From an uncultured Actinomycetes bacterium (GTDB lineage Bacteria; Actinomycetota; Acidimicrobiia; Acidimicrobiales; RAAP-2), in contig CAIKCI010000031.1 of NCBI GenBank assembly GCA_903825895.1, forward strand, positions 62,001-126,000: a stretch of 64,000 nt of DNA, written 5' to 3'. The notes beneath the pieces were generated by a model, which worked only from the letters and a program-made list of their open reading frames with translations, was not told the origin of the DNA and did no database searches. A program made the translations under genes and the position numbers. Positions 35,408-43,496 of this stretch are shown one piece after another; position 1 is the stretch's first letter; the number at the start of each line of letters is the position of its first letter.

Positions 35408-36988
35408 CTAACCGATTTGGAATGCCTTGACCACTAACAAGATCACCGAAATGATCAGGTAGCCCGCCATGGCGATCAGCACGCTTCGACGCCACCCTGT
35501 CAAAGGAGGTCGGCTCAGTAGGTTCAACGACGGCATCCGCCACTCACGTCGGTCGCCATGGTCGGCCATCACCTGAGGCGGCGAGCGGCGGAGAAGCCAG
35601 AATCCCGCGCCCATCGCCAGGAGCGCCACCCACACGATGGCCAATACTTCAGAAAGCACAACGACGTTGACATGCGGGAAGACCGTGGTGACCATCAAGA
35701 CCAGTGACAGCATCACGAGGAGCGACACGATGATCGTGGCGACCCCATTGAGCCAGGGTCGATTCACCCATGGGCCCAAGACTGCCTTGTCGTTGCACAA
35801 CAAGAGGAGAAACACCGTAGCCAACGGAAGGAGCAGTCCGGCAAGTGCCTGTACCGTCGTTGTGATCAGGCCGAGCGGTGCTCCCGGGATGAGAACCAGT
35901 CCTGCGGCCATCAACACGAGTGCGCTAAAGCCCCCATAGAAACCCTTGGCATCACGCCACCCTTTATTTAGGGAAAGGTGCGCGGATGTTCCGAGGTCTC
36001 CAAAGGCGTAGGTCGTCGCCAAGGTCACCGCCGCAGCACCAATGATCGATGCGTTGAGCAACACAATGGCAAAGAAGGCGCCGGCCCAGTTGCCACTATG
36101 AACTTTGATCCCATTCGCCACCCCGAGAGCGTCGGTGTAGTGACCATAGTTTTTTGTCCCAAGAAATGCAGCAGCGGAAATCGACACGACAATGACAGCG
36201 GTCACCACGGTAATGAGGGACCCAAGCGCCGTATCAATTCGTTCGTAATTAATCCACCGTGGGGTGATTTTCTTGTCGATGATGTTGGACTGTTGAAAAA
36301 ATAGTTGCCATGGAGCGACGGTGGTGCCCACGATGGCGATGATTAACAAGACTGAGTTGGAGTTCACCCCGCCAGCGACACCAGGCGTTACCGTGTGAAG
36401 CGCCATTTGGCTCACCGACGGGTGCGCCATGATGATGAGGGGAATCACCAACAAGTTGGCGAAAACAAAGACAAACATAAATCGTTCCCAACGCCGGAAA
36501 CTTCCTGAGGTGGTCATCGCAATCAAGGTGACACCAGCAATGGGAACCGAGACCCATGCGGTGACATGGAAGTAGGACAAGGCCAAGTTCACCCCGATGA
36601 ACTCCGTTGCGATGGTCAAGAAATTCAGAACAAAAAGGTCAATGACGGCAACGTTCCCCCAAAACTTTCCGTATCGCTCTCGGATTAATCGACCATGGCC
36701 CACACCGGTGACCGCCCCGAGTCGCACCACCATCTCTTGATTGACGACCAAAACAGGAATCAACAACGGCAGGACCCAAAGCAATGAGTAGCCGAAATTT
36801 TGGCCAGCTTGAGAGTACGTAGAGATGCCACCGGCATCGTTGTCGCCCACCATGACAATGATGCCTGGGCCTAAAATTGCCAGGAGGGTAAAGAAGTGCG
36901 TCCGAAAACTCCGACGTGATGATGAGTCGTTCGCCGGGATTGTTCCAAACGCCCCGGTGATTGCTTCGCTTTCGTGGTTCTTCGCCAT
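35408..36988 (-). CDS. Nramp-related divalent metal transporter lacking the canonical DPGN/MPH motifs
   Basis: A 526-residue membrane protein with 11 or more helices and clear Nramp-family structure. In helix 1 the usual DPGN is replaced by DAGG in GPGIIVMVGDNDAGGIS. In helix 6 the metal-binding Met and the MPH motif are replaced by APW in VGTTVAPWQLFFQQS. Loss of that Met is a hallmark of Nramp-related Mg2+ transporters, so transport of Mg2+ or another hard ion is more likely than Mn2+/Fe2+. ATG at 36988 follows a strong AAAGGAGG site. The upstream gene encodes a soluble MgtE_N/CBS protein, supporting a Mg2+ link. Confidence 0.85.
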   Translation of the reverse strand: MAKNHESEAITGAFGTIPANDSSSRRSFRTHFFTLLAILGPGIIVMVGDNDAGGISTYSQAGQNFGYSLLWVLPLLIPVLVVNQEMVVRLGAVTGVGHGRLIRERYGKFWGNVAVIDLFVLNFLTIATEFIGVNLALSYFHVTAWVSVPIAGVTLIAMTTSGSFRRWERFMFVFVFANLLVIPLIIMAHPSVSQMALHTVTPGVAGGVNSNSVLLIIAIVGTTVAPWQLFFQQSNIIDKKITPRWINYERIDTALGSLITVVTAVIVVSISAAAFLGTKNYGHYTDALGVANGIKVHSGNWAGAFFAIVLLNASIIGAAAVTLATTYAFGDLGTSAHLSLNKGWRDAKGFYGGFSALVLMAAGLVLIPGAPLGLITTTVQALAGLLLPLATVFLLLLCNDKAVLGPWVNRPWLNGVATIIVSLLVMLSLVLMVTTVFPHVNVVVLSEVLAIVWVALLAMGAGFWLLRRSPPQVMADHGDRREWRMPSLNLLSRPPLTGWRRSVLIAMAGYLIISVILLVVKAFQIG

Positions 36989-37195
36989 CTCTTTCCTCCT
37001 TTCTGACTCCGTTGATGATTCGCTTGAAAAGCGCACCGACAGAACGGGTCACGAGAAGGTCAGCGACGCGCGACCTCCCCCACCATCCGTGGTGCTCTGC
37101 TCGCCGGACTCTCGGCCCGACGAGTGATACTTGGCGGTTTCAGTGATCCTCCTTCAACGAGGGACACTGCACAGTGAAAGCGTTTCGCCCGGCCA
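36989..37195 (-). promoter_or_regulatory. Structured leader between the MgtE_N/CBS gene and the Nramp-like gene
   Basis: This 207-base spacer has no recognised gene. On the minus strand it can form CTCGTCGG/CCGGCGAG (8 bp, one G-U) and, just after it, CACCA-CGGA-TGGTG, then a G-rich run. A strong AAGGAGG lies within it about 55 bases after the upstream stop, followed seven bases later by CTG and an open frame of about 28 codons. It does not match the M-box or yybP-ykoY consensus as I know them. It may be a metal-sensing leader or contain a leader peptide. Confidence 0.35.
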
Positions 37196-38458
37196 TTACT
37201 CCTCCACCTTGGCCATGCCGAACTCTCGGCGCCACCCTTGAGGAAGGAGGAGTTCAATCAAGTCATCGATAGTGACGGCACCGAGCAGCCGGCTGTGCTC
37301 GGCATCAACCACTGGTACGACCGTCAAGTTAAAGTCCGACATCTGACGAGCAGTGCGATGGAGATCCCAGTGTGGGAGAACATGTGCGGACTCACCTCGT
37401 GCCACATCGCCAATAGACGCCGCAGCGTTGGCCCGCACTAACTCAGCGATCGGCGCGGTTCCCTCAAGATTCCCATCAGCTCCAACGACAAAGACGACAT
37501 TCAAGGTGGGCAAAGGAGCGTTTGAGTCGTGCACTGCCTGTAACGCATCAGCGACCGTCGCGGTTGATGTGACCGAGACAAAGTCTGGACTCATGATTCC
37601 GCCGGCCGTTTCGGGGTTATAGGACAGAAGATTTCGGACCTTTTGTTGTTGTGGCTCGGGCAGGAGATCAAGGATTTTGAGTCGGCGGTCTTGTTCGACT
37701 TCTGTGATCAGGTCCGCTGCGTCGTCAGAGTCCATTCGCTCCAAAATGCGTGCCGCTTGGGGGTCGCTGCGTGATTCAAGGAACTCCAGTTGGTGTTCCA
37801 TGTCAAGCTCTTCAAAAACATCCGCTTCGAGTTCCACGTCGAACCCAACCGCTTCAATAATCTCTTCGCCTTCTTCATGGCTGGCGGCTTCAACGAGGTC
37901 TGCGATTTGTGCGGGGTGAAGGCGAGAGAGTTTGCGATAGGGAATGCGCAATTTGGCACTCGGAACATGACTCACGAATGGCACAATTGATGCAAAGTCC
38001 ACGACGCCACTGCGTGAGATGCCTTCGCCCACTCTTCCTCTAAAGATTCTTCGCAACAAAGGCCGTCGCCCCGGATCAACGGCGACGACTTCATAGACAT
38101 CAGCAACAGGAGCCAACAGCACATCATTGGCACGAATAAGGCGACCACCCACAAAGTTAATGAGATGCCGAGCTAGGAGATCTTTCGCCAAGAGGATCTC
38201 GCCCTCGCGTCGTTCAAACTGGCGCATGTCCAGGCGTTTTTTCGCGAACTGCAAGGGCCGCTGATCCATAGACCCTACGGATTCGGCTCGTACAAACAAG
38301 TCCCGGCCTTCTACGCGCACCACGAATCCCACGACCGGCGGGTGGGGATAGTCGCCGAGCCGAACAACCACGTCTTCGATGCGGCCAATTCGCTTACCAT
38401 CAGCGTCAACGAGCGGTCGTCGGACAATCTCGGAAAGGTTCACAATATTGGTGATCAT
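37196..38458 (-). CDS. Soluble PRC-barrel/MgtE_N/CBS-pair protein
   Basis: A 420-residue protein without membrane helices. An N-terminal PRC-barrel (LSEIVRRPLVDADGKRIGRIEDVVVRLG) and a second barrel-like stretch lead into an MgtE_N superhelical domain at about 175-285 (LHPAQIADLVEAASHEEGEEII, MDSDDAADLI). The MgtE-like YNPETAGGIMSPDFVSV and a CBS pair (about 285-410) follow. In MgtE, these cytosolic domains sense Mg2+ and gate a membrane pore that is absent here. ATG at 38458 follows AAAGGAGAGGAG. The neighbouring Nramp-like gene probably supplies the membrane part (inference). Confidence 0.85.
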   Translation of the reverse strand: MITNIVNLSEIVRRPLVDADGKRIGRIEDVVVRLGDYPHPPVVGFVVRVEGRDLFVRAESVGSMDQRPLQFAKKRLDMRQFERREGEILLAKDLLARHLINFVGGRLIRANDVLLAPVADVYEVVAVDPGRRPLLRRIFRGRVGEGISRSGVVDFASIVPFVSHVPSAKLRIPYRKLSRLHPAQIADLVEAASHEEGEEIIEAVGFDVELEADVFEELDMEHQLEFLESRSDPQAARILERMDSDDAADLITEVEQDRRLKILDLLPEPQQQKVRNLLSYNPETAGGIMSPDFVSVTSTATVADALQAVHDSNAPLPTLNVVFVVGADGNLEGTAPIAELVRANAAASIGDVARGESAHVLPHWDLHRTARQMSDFNLTVVPVVDAEHSRLLGAVTIDDLIELLLPQGWRREFGMAKVEE

Positions 38459-38712
38459 CTGCGCTCCTCTCCTTTGATTGTCGTCGCATTGGCCCATGAA
38501 CTGACACCCTTAGCCTATCGCCCACCAACTGGCAGCCCTGCCTAGGTAACGCTGAAGACGTCGCCACATCTCGAAGGTGCCGCCAGGTGCTCCATTAATC
38601 GCCACGAGGGCATCGGTTCGAACGGCGCAGCAGCGATGGGGCGCCTCCTTGACCACCACGGATCCAGCGCCTGGGTCCGAGCCACCCCAACGGTGACGCT
38701 TCTCGAGTGCGC

Positions 38713-39600
38713 TTAGGTCTGCAAATCTCCAACTGCGTTGGCCAACGCTTCCATCTCGGCGTCCCAACTCTCCGGCTGCATCATCGGCCGCAACACAAAC
38801 TTCGAAAAACCGGCCTCAAGATACCCTTCCAATAATCGACGCACATGGTCGTAACCAACAGGAACAATCTCGTCGAGGTCGTCACGCTTCGACCGCTGCT
38901 GCAGCGCTGTCAGAGTGTGGGGCGAGAGTGCTTCGACGGCGTAGCCAATGCTGACACCGAAATGTTCGGGGTCCATTTCACGGCCCACTTCTCTCGCTGC
39001 TTCCTCGACGACAACTTTCCCCTTTGCCGCTTGGTCTGCGTCGATCATGGCGGGCAGCCATCCGTCGCTGTAACGCCCGCAGCGCACCAGCGAGGAGCGC
39101 ACCGATCCACCAAGCCAGATTTCCAGAGGCTGTTGATGGGGCAGCGGTTCAAGGACAACCTGTTCAGTAATCCCCGCCGGACCAGGAACGTCGGTGGGCT
39201 CCCCTGCGAACAGCGAACGCAGAACAGGAATCGCTTCTTCAATGGCTCGACTTCGCTCCGGCTGGGGCACCCCTACGGCCGTTGCTTCTCCACCCAGAGT
39301 GATCCCCGGTACGCCGGTAATCAAGAGTCTCCCTTGCGTAAGAAAGTCCAAGGTCGCTAATTGACGAGCCAGCCGCAAAAGATTGCGACCGGGAAGCAGG
39401 AAGGTCGTGCCAATTTTGAGTTTCTCGAGACGACCCGCCAACCATGCCAAGGAGACGAGTGGATCAAGGCCGGGCTGCGAGAGTACTTCGGAGACCCAAA
39501 TCGAATCAAAGTCATTGGCCAAAAGGGCAACGCAAATTGATTCAAGGACTGCTGGGTCGGTGACGTGACCTGCGGTGCCGATACCAATACGAACTTTCAC
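38713..39600 (-). CDS. LLM-class (F420-type) flavin-dependent oxidoreductase
   Basis: A 295-residue TIM-barrel protein of the bacterial luciferase-like family. Characteristic stretches are [52 protein letters not shown] and [26 protein letters not shown]. Actinobacterial members often use F420H2 in place of FMNH2, which is likely but not proven here. Its ATG overlaps the stop of the threonine aldolase gene (ATGA), so both are on one transcript. Substrate unknown. The 254-base spacer downstream holds no convincing gene. Confidence 0.85.
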   Translation of the reverse strand: MKVRIGIGTAGHVTDPAVLESICVALLANDFDSIWVSEVLSQPGLDPLVSLAWLAGRLEKLKIGTTFLLPGRNLLRLARQLATLDFLTQGRLLITGVPGITLGGEATAVGVPQPERSRAIEEAIPVLRSLFAGEPTDVPGPAGITEQVVLEPLPHQQPLEIWLGGSVRSSLVRCGRYSDGWLPAMIDADQAAKGKVVVEEAAREVGREMDPEHFGVSIGYAVEALSPHTLTALQQRSKRDDLDEIVPVGYDHVRRLLEGYLEAGFSKFVLRPMMQPESWDAEMEALANAVGDLQT

Positions 39601-40616
39601 GGTGCCCGCTTAATCAGCGCGGCACACTGTTCAATCGCTGCGTCGTCGATTCCACGATGCGTGACAAAACGAACAACCCCATCAGCGATGGTGCCCGCCT
39701 GCACGTTGTTCTGGTGGAGCCACGAAACGAAACCTTCAGCATCGTCATGAGTGAAGACCACAACGTTGGTGGGTTGACTTAGGACTCGCTCCGCCTGATC
39801 AGGCCATCGCTCAGCAATGGCCTGGGCGAGATAGTGAGCGCGTGCATGGTCGTCGCGGAGCCGTTCGATCATGGTCTCGAGAGCCACAATGCCTGCAGCA
39901 GCCAAAATACCCGCTTGGCGCATTGCACCACCGAGCCGCTTGCGTTCAATTCTCGCCTGCTCCATCAACGCAGCAGGCCCCGCTAACAGCGAGCCAACCG
40001 GTGCACTCAAGCCTTTCGAGAGACAGGACATTACGGTCGTCGCTGGCTCGGTGAGAGCGCGCACCGAGTGGCCCGATGCGATCGCTGCATTAAAGAGGCG
40101 TGCACCATCTACGTGGACAGGTCGGCCGTGAGCGATCGCAACAATTGCGTTGATCTGGGCTGGCGACCAGATCCGGCCACCCGATGGCATATGCGTATTT
40201 TCTAGAAATACCGCAGCAATTGCTGGTTGATGATGCACTTCACCTTCAAGCGCGATGAGAAGTTCTGCGGGATCCACGACGCCGTCGCTGTCGTCGAGGA
40301 GCGCGAACTGCACGCCGGAGTTCTTCGCAGCACCACCCATTTCGTAGAGCACCACATGTTGGCGAGCTCCCACAGCAATCACGTCGCCAGGATTGGTTAA
40401 AAGTCGAACAGCGATCTGATTCGCCATCACGCCAGAAGGGACAAAAACTGCCGCTTCCTTCCCCACCCGCTGGGCATAGAGATCTTCAAGTTCGTTCACC
40501 GTCGGGTCTTCCCCATACCCATCGTCACCGACAAGAGCCGAGGCCATCGCCTCACGCATGGCTTCGGTGGGCGTGGTGACGGTGTCACTGCGAAGATCAA
40601 TCTGCTGGGTGGCCAT
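39597..40616 (-). CDS. ltaE: Low-specificity L-threonine aldolase
   Basis: A 339-residue PLP enzyme of the beta-eliminating lyase family that splits threonine or allo-threonine to glycine and acetaldehyde. It starts with the typical [34 protein letters not shown] follows. The PLP-contacting [12 protein letters not shown] and the PLP lysine in [18 protein letters not shown] are clear. Length and motif order are normal. It is the first gene of a two-gene unit with the luciferase-like oxidoreductase and is divergent from the thioesterase. Confidence 0.92.
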   Translation of the reverse strand: MATQQIDLRSDTVTTPTEAMREAMASALVGDDGYGEDPTVNELEDLYAQRVGKEAAVFVPSGVMANQIAVRLLTNPGDVIAVGARQHVVLYEMGGAAKNSGVQFALLDDSDGVVDPAELLIALEGEVHHQPAIAAVFLENTHMPSGGRIWSPAQINAIVAIAHGRPVHVDGARLFNAAIASGHSVRALTEPATTVMSCLSKGLSAPVGSLLAGPAALMEQARIERKRLGGAMRQAGILAAAGIVALETMIERLRDDHARAHYLAQAIAERWPDQAERVLSQPTNVVVFTHDDAEGFVSWLHQNNVQAGTIADGVVRFVTHRGIDDAAIEQCAALIKRAP

Positions 40617-40668
40617 CTCTTGATGTTATCGGCGAACACATAAGAATTTTCTGCCTAGGATTCTTCAC

Positions 40669-41091
40669 ATGAGCGATGCAGAAAATCCACCTTCCATCCC
40701 CACCGAACAGTTGCTCGGTGGGGTCCATGACGTCCTCGATATCTCGGTCATGGAGTTTTCAAAAGACCGCGTCGTCCTCTCGCTTCCCGTGGGTCCGAAG
40801 GTCCATCAACCCTTCGGCCTGCTTCATGGTGGGGTCTCGGCGCTGTTGGCAGAGTCGGCTGCGTCAATGGGCGGATCACTCAATGTCGAAGCAGGTCAAG
40901 GTATTGTCGGCATCGAAATTAATGCCAGTCATTTACGCGGGATCGCTGAAGGCACCTTGATCGCAACGGCAACCCCGGTGCGGATCGGCCGAACAGTTCA
41001 TGTCTGGCGGATAGAACTTACTGATGAGTCAGGGAGGGGAATCTGCGATGCCCGCTGCACTCTCGCCGTTATTCAAGCTCCAACGAGTTAA
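40669..41091 (+). CDS. PaaI-family hotdog thioesterase
   Basis: A 140-residue single hotdog-domain protein. The active-site region is LLHGGVSALLAESAASMGGSLN, with the HGG motif and the catalytic Glu/Asp helix; the later strands GIEINASHLRGIAEGTLIATATPVRIGRTVHVW are typical. Such enzymes hydrolyse aryl- or acyl-CoA thioesters, often clearing stalled CoA intermediates. It lies 74 bases upstream of fabH, separated by a palindrome. It could act in lipid, aromatic or menaquinone metabolism; the substrate is not shown. Confidence 0.85.
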   Translation: MSDAENPPSIPTEQLLGGVHDVLDISVMEFSKDRVVLSLPVGPKVHQPFGLLHGGVSALLAESAASMGGSLNVEAGQGIVGIEINASHLRGIAEGTLIATATPVRIGRTVHVWRIELTDESGRGICDARCTLAVIQAPTS

Positions 41092-41105
41092 AGAAACCAC
41101 GCTGG

Positions 41106-41126
41106 CGAGGTCAGACCTCGTATGCT
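41106..41126 (+). promoter_or_regulatory. Palindrome and -10-like box upstream of fabH
   Basis: CGAGGT-CAG-ACCTCG (41106-41120) is a perfect 6-bp inverted repeat and is immediately followed by TATGCT (41121-41126), a plausible -10 element. A 10-codon open frame (41134-41166) overlaps the fabH ATG as TGATG. The layout fits an operator overlapping a promoter, but a short terminator stem for the thioesterase gene is also possible. Confidence 0.35.
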
Positions 41127-41165
41127 TTCCTTCATGACCGACACTGCATCAGCAGAAGCCTGCTG

Positions 41166-42092
41166 ATGCCAGGACTTCGTGTTGTTGGCTGGGGGACCGC
41201 CGTCCCTGAAAAGGTGGTCACCAATCGTGACCTTGAAGCCACGATCGACACCTCTGACGAGTGGATCTTTGAACGCACGGGCATTCGTGAGCGCCATGTC
41301 GGAGGCACGACGGCTTCGCTGGGCACCGAAGCTGGTCGCAAGGCACTCGATCAAGCCGGACTCACCGGTGCCGACATTGATCTCCTGCTCTTGGCGACGA
41401 CAACAGCCGACAAAATCGTCCCGGGAACATCACCCACGATCCAACACAACCTCGGGATCGCCGGCGGAGCGGTCGACCTGAATGCTGCCTGCTCGGGCTT
41501 TGTCTACGGTCTCGTGATCGCCAATGGGCTCTTTGCCAGCGGTGCCAAGAGGATCCTCTTGGTGGGCGCCGAGACACTCTCGACCATTACCGACTGGGAT
41601 GACCGGGGTACGGCCATCCTCTTTGGCGATGGGGCCGGTGCACTCGTCCTTGAGCGAACAGACGACGAAGGCGACCTGTTGAGTTGGGATCTTGGGAGCG
41701 ATGGAAGTTTGACGGACCTCCTCTATTGCAACCATGGAGAGAAGATGCAGATGGATGGCAAGGAGGTCTTTCGTCGAGCCGTTCGGGTAGTAGTTGACTC
41801 GGCGACGACCGTGTTAGAGAAAGCAAAGATCAATGTTGATGACCTGTCACTCATCGTCCCCCATCAAGCCAATATCCGTATTATCCAAGCGGCGTGTCAG
41901 CGATTGAACATCCCGGAAGAAAAAGCCGCCATTGTCATTGATCGCTTTGGCAATACCTCCTCTGCATCAATCCCCTTGGCACTCGTCGACGCGATTGAGA
42001 ACGATCGCGTCCATGGCGGCGATACACTTCTTCTTACCGGTTTCGGCGCAGGGATGACCTGGGCCAGTGCCGTTCTCCGATGGCCTCACTAA
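41166..42092 (+). CDS. fabH: Beta-ketoacyl-ACP synthase III
   Basis: A 308-residue thiolase-fold condensing enzyme that starts fatty-acid chains by joining acyl-CoA to malonyl-ACP. The catalytic Cys is in LNAACSGFVYGLVIA, His in IVPHQANIRIIQAACQRL, and Asn in RFGNTSSASIPLALVDAI. ACP-binding basic residues and GFGAGMTWASAVLRW at the C-terminus are present. It is slightly shorter than E. coli FabH (317). The ATG at 41166 overlaps a short upstream open frame. The nucleotidyltransferase gene starts inside its last codons. Confidence 0.92.
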   Translation: MPGLRVVGWGTAVPEKVVTNRDLEATIDTSDEWIFERTGIRERHVGGTTASLGTEAGRKALDQAGLTGADIDLLLLATTTADKIVPGTSPTIQHNLGIAGGAVDLNAACSGFVYGLVIANGLFASGAKRILLVGAETLSTITDWDDRGTAILFGDGAGALVLERTDDEGDLLSWDLGSDGSLTDLLYCNHGEKMQMDGKEVFRRAVRVVVDSATTVLEKAKINVDDLSLIVPHQANIRIIQAACQRLNIPEEKAAIVIDRFGNTSSASIPLALVDAIENDRVHGGDTLLLTGFGAGMTWASAVLRWPH

Positions 42093-42964
42093 CTGACCTC
42101 AACCTCGTCCTGCTAGCGGCCGGCAAGGCTCGCCGCTACAAAGGAATCAAACCCTTGGCGCCGATCGGCCCCAACGGCGAAGCAGTCATTGACCTCAGCG
42201 TTTCTGATGCCATTGACGCTGGCTTTTCGCATATCACCATTGTGATTAACCCACAAAGTGGTCCCTTGATTCAAGAACATATTCGTAGCAACTGGCCCGA
42301 GTCCATCAGCGTCTCCTACGCGCACCAAGAGATACCTCTCGGCACCGTTGATGCAGTGCGTCAAGCCCAAGAGGCGCTCGACCCTTCGCTCCCCTTCGGC
42401 GTCCTGAACGGTGATGATCTCTACGGGGCCGATGCCTTACGGCGTTTGGCAGAAACCCTCAACACCACATCATCAACGGCGCTCATCGGCTTTCATCTCG
42501 ATCGCGCCCTGGTCGAAGGAGACCCTGTGACTCGTGGGGTCTGCACCATTAAAAATGATCGACTTCTGACTATTGCCGAACGGCGCAATGTCGTTCAGCG
42601 CGACGGCCGCTTCGAAGCAAACGACGAACGTGAGCCTCAAGTGTTGCCGCCCGGAACGATCGTTTCGATGAATCTCTGGGGATTCAGGCCCTACATGTGG
42701 GAATTATTCACCCAAGCGATGGAAGTGGCGACCGACGCCAGCGAAGACAACGAAGTGCTGCTTCCTGAGCTGGTCGCTGACATGGTTGCTGGAAAGTACG
42801 AAGCAGCCTTCCCCGGGACTCGGGACGTTCTCGTGAGTGTGACCGAATCACCCTGTGTTGGGGTCACGCACCCTGATGACCTCGTGCTTGTTCAAAAAAA
42901 GATTCGCGAACAAATTGCCGACGGCCATCGTCAAGAAGCGATCTTTCAGACACATCGCCACTAA
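42080..42964 (+). CDS. Sugar-phosphate nucleotidyltransferase-like protein
   Basis: A 294-residue protein with the nucleotidyltransferase Rossmann-like fold. The N-terminal LVLLAAGKARRYKGIKPLAPIGP is a variant of the LAAGxGxR...PK signature, and VLNGDDLYGADAL carries the metal-binding Asp pair. DEREPQVLPPGTIVSMNLWGFRPYMWELF is conserved among similar actinobacterial proteins. It would transfer an NMP to a sugar phosphate. Its ATG lies 13 bases inside fabH, indicating coupling, though a functional link to fatty-acid synthesis is not evident. Confidence 0.75.
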   Translation: MASLTDLNLVLLAAGKARRYKGIKPLAPIGPNGEAVIDLSVSDAIDAGFSHITIVINPQSGPLIQEHIRSNWPESISVSYAHQEIPLGTVDAVRQAQEALDPSLPFGVLNGDDLYGADALRRLAETLNTTSSTALIGFHLDRALVEGDPVTRGVCTIKNDRLLTIAERRNVVQRDGRFEANDEREPQVLPPGTIVSMNLWGFRPYMWELFTQAMEVATDASEDNEVLLPELVADMVAGKYEAAFPGTRDVLVSVTESPCVGVTHPDDLVLVQKKIREQIADGHRQEAIFQTHRH

Positions 42965-43333
42965 AACCTGGAGGAACCACGAAGACCTGGAGGAAAGTGT
43001 CGGGGTGACGACGTTCCGACATGGCGAAACCCCGAGTGACTGGGTGACCGAAGTCCCCCCGCCTCTCGGGGCGTCGCCTGGATGACCCCACCACATCCCA
43101 AATCGTGTCGGACGATCCGAGGCGGTGTGCCCGGTTCCTTCACCCGAAAGTGTCGGCCGTTGCGTTGTGCCACCCACCGGTCTTACCGTGCCTCTTGGTC
43201 GGGACCCTCACGGGCCACCTTCCTCCCCTTCCTCACTTCCCCGTTTCCGGAGCCCCCTGGAAGAGTCACCCTCTCCAAACCTGACGGCCTGTTGAGCATG
43301 TTCGGCGGGTTGTTCGAACCCGGCGTTGAGAGC

Positions 43334-43362
43334 AGTGTGCGCTTTGGAACGTTTCTCGTCAA
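43334..43362 (-). promoter_or_regulatory. Candidate minus-strand promoter in the gene-free region
   Basis: TTGACG (43362-43357) and CACACT (43339-43334) on the minus strand are separated by 17 bases. The -35 box is 5 of 6 to consensus; the -10 box keeps only the key A and final T. Transcription would run leftwards into the gene-free segment, away from the aldehyde dehydrogenase end. No coding frame of note follows. Confidence 0.35.
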
Positions 43363-43365
43363 GAG

Positions 43366-43387
43366 AAAAAAGCAAAATCCTCTGCTT
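43366..43387 (-). terminator. Weak intrinsic terminator after the aldehyde dehydrogenase gene
   Basis: On the minus strand AAGCA (43387-43383), an 8-base loop and TGCTT (43374-43370) form a 5-bp stem followed by further T (43369-43366). It lies 110 bases after the aldehyde dehydrogenase stop and just before the candidate promoter. The stem is short and AT-rich, so strength is doubtful. Confidence 0.35.
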
Positions 43388-43496
43388 ATCCACTCTCTTT
43401 TTTTCTTTTCCACCGCCGAATCCCGCTCATCCCCAGACACATCCAGAGATAGCAACACCTTGCCCACAGCTAAATGGGGAAAGCGGAACTCCCCGG

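Larger units (their letters stand above)
42965..43496. other. Gene-free region of 532 bases with strong hairpins
   Basis: No credible protein gene is seen here on either strand. Starting at the nucleotidyltransferase stop there are two copies of an 11-base direct repeat, ACCTGGAGGAA (42966-42976 and 42985-42995). A TGTCGG/CCGACA hairpin (42998-43021) follows. Next is a long stem of 5 + 7 bp, GGCGA-aa-CCCCGAG paired with CTCGGGG-cg-TCGCC (43023-43036 with 43065-43078). Further right, on the minus strand, lie a candidate terminator and a promoter. The region could encode an unrecognised structured RNA. It does not match RNase P RNA, tmRNA or SRP RNA signatures. Confidence 0.5.

Noticed and set aside
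37060-37257. Minus-strand open frame overlapping the end of the MgtE_N/CBS gene
   Set aside because: The ATG-started version overlaps a well-supported gene. Only its last third could be a CTG-started leader peptide, which is kept as part of the leader finding.
38510-38712. Minus-strand open frame of up to 85 codons between the PRC/MgtE_N gene and the luciferase-like gene
   Set aside because: Its ATG lies within the luciferase-like gene, the remaining 50-odd codons have no start with a ribosome-binding site and no recognised domain. The 254-base spacer otherwise shows nothing convincing.
42965-43360. RNase P RNA, tmRNA or SRP RNA in the gene-free region
   Set aside because: The RNase P core segments (GAGGAAAGTC, ACAGAANNNGGCTTA), the tmRNA tRNA-like ends and the SRP GGTGCTGTT/AGCAG-type apical loop were not found on either strand.
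43385-43393. DnaA-box-like TTATCCACT
   Set aside because: Only one near-match, no cluster of boxes, and no dnaA, dnaN or AT-rich unwinding element nearby; not evidence for an origin.
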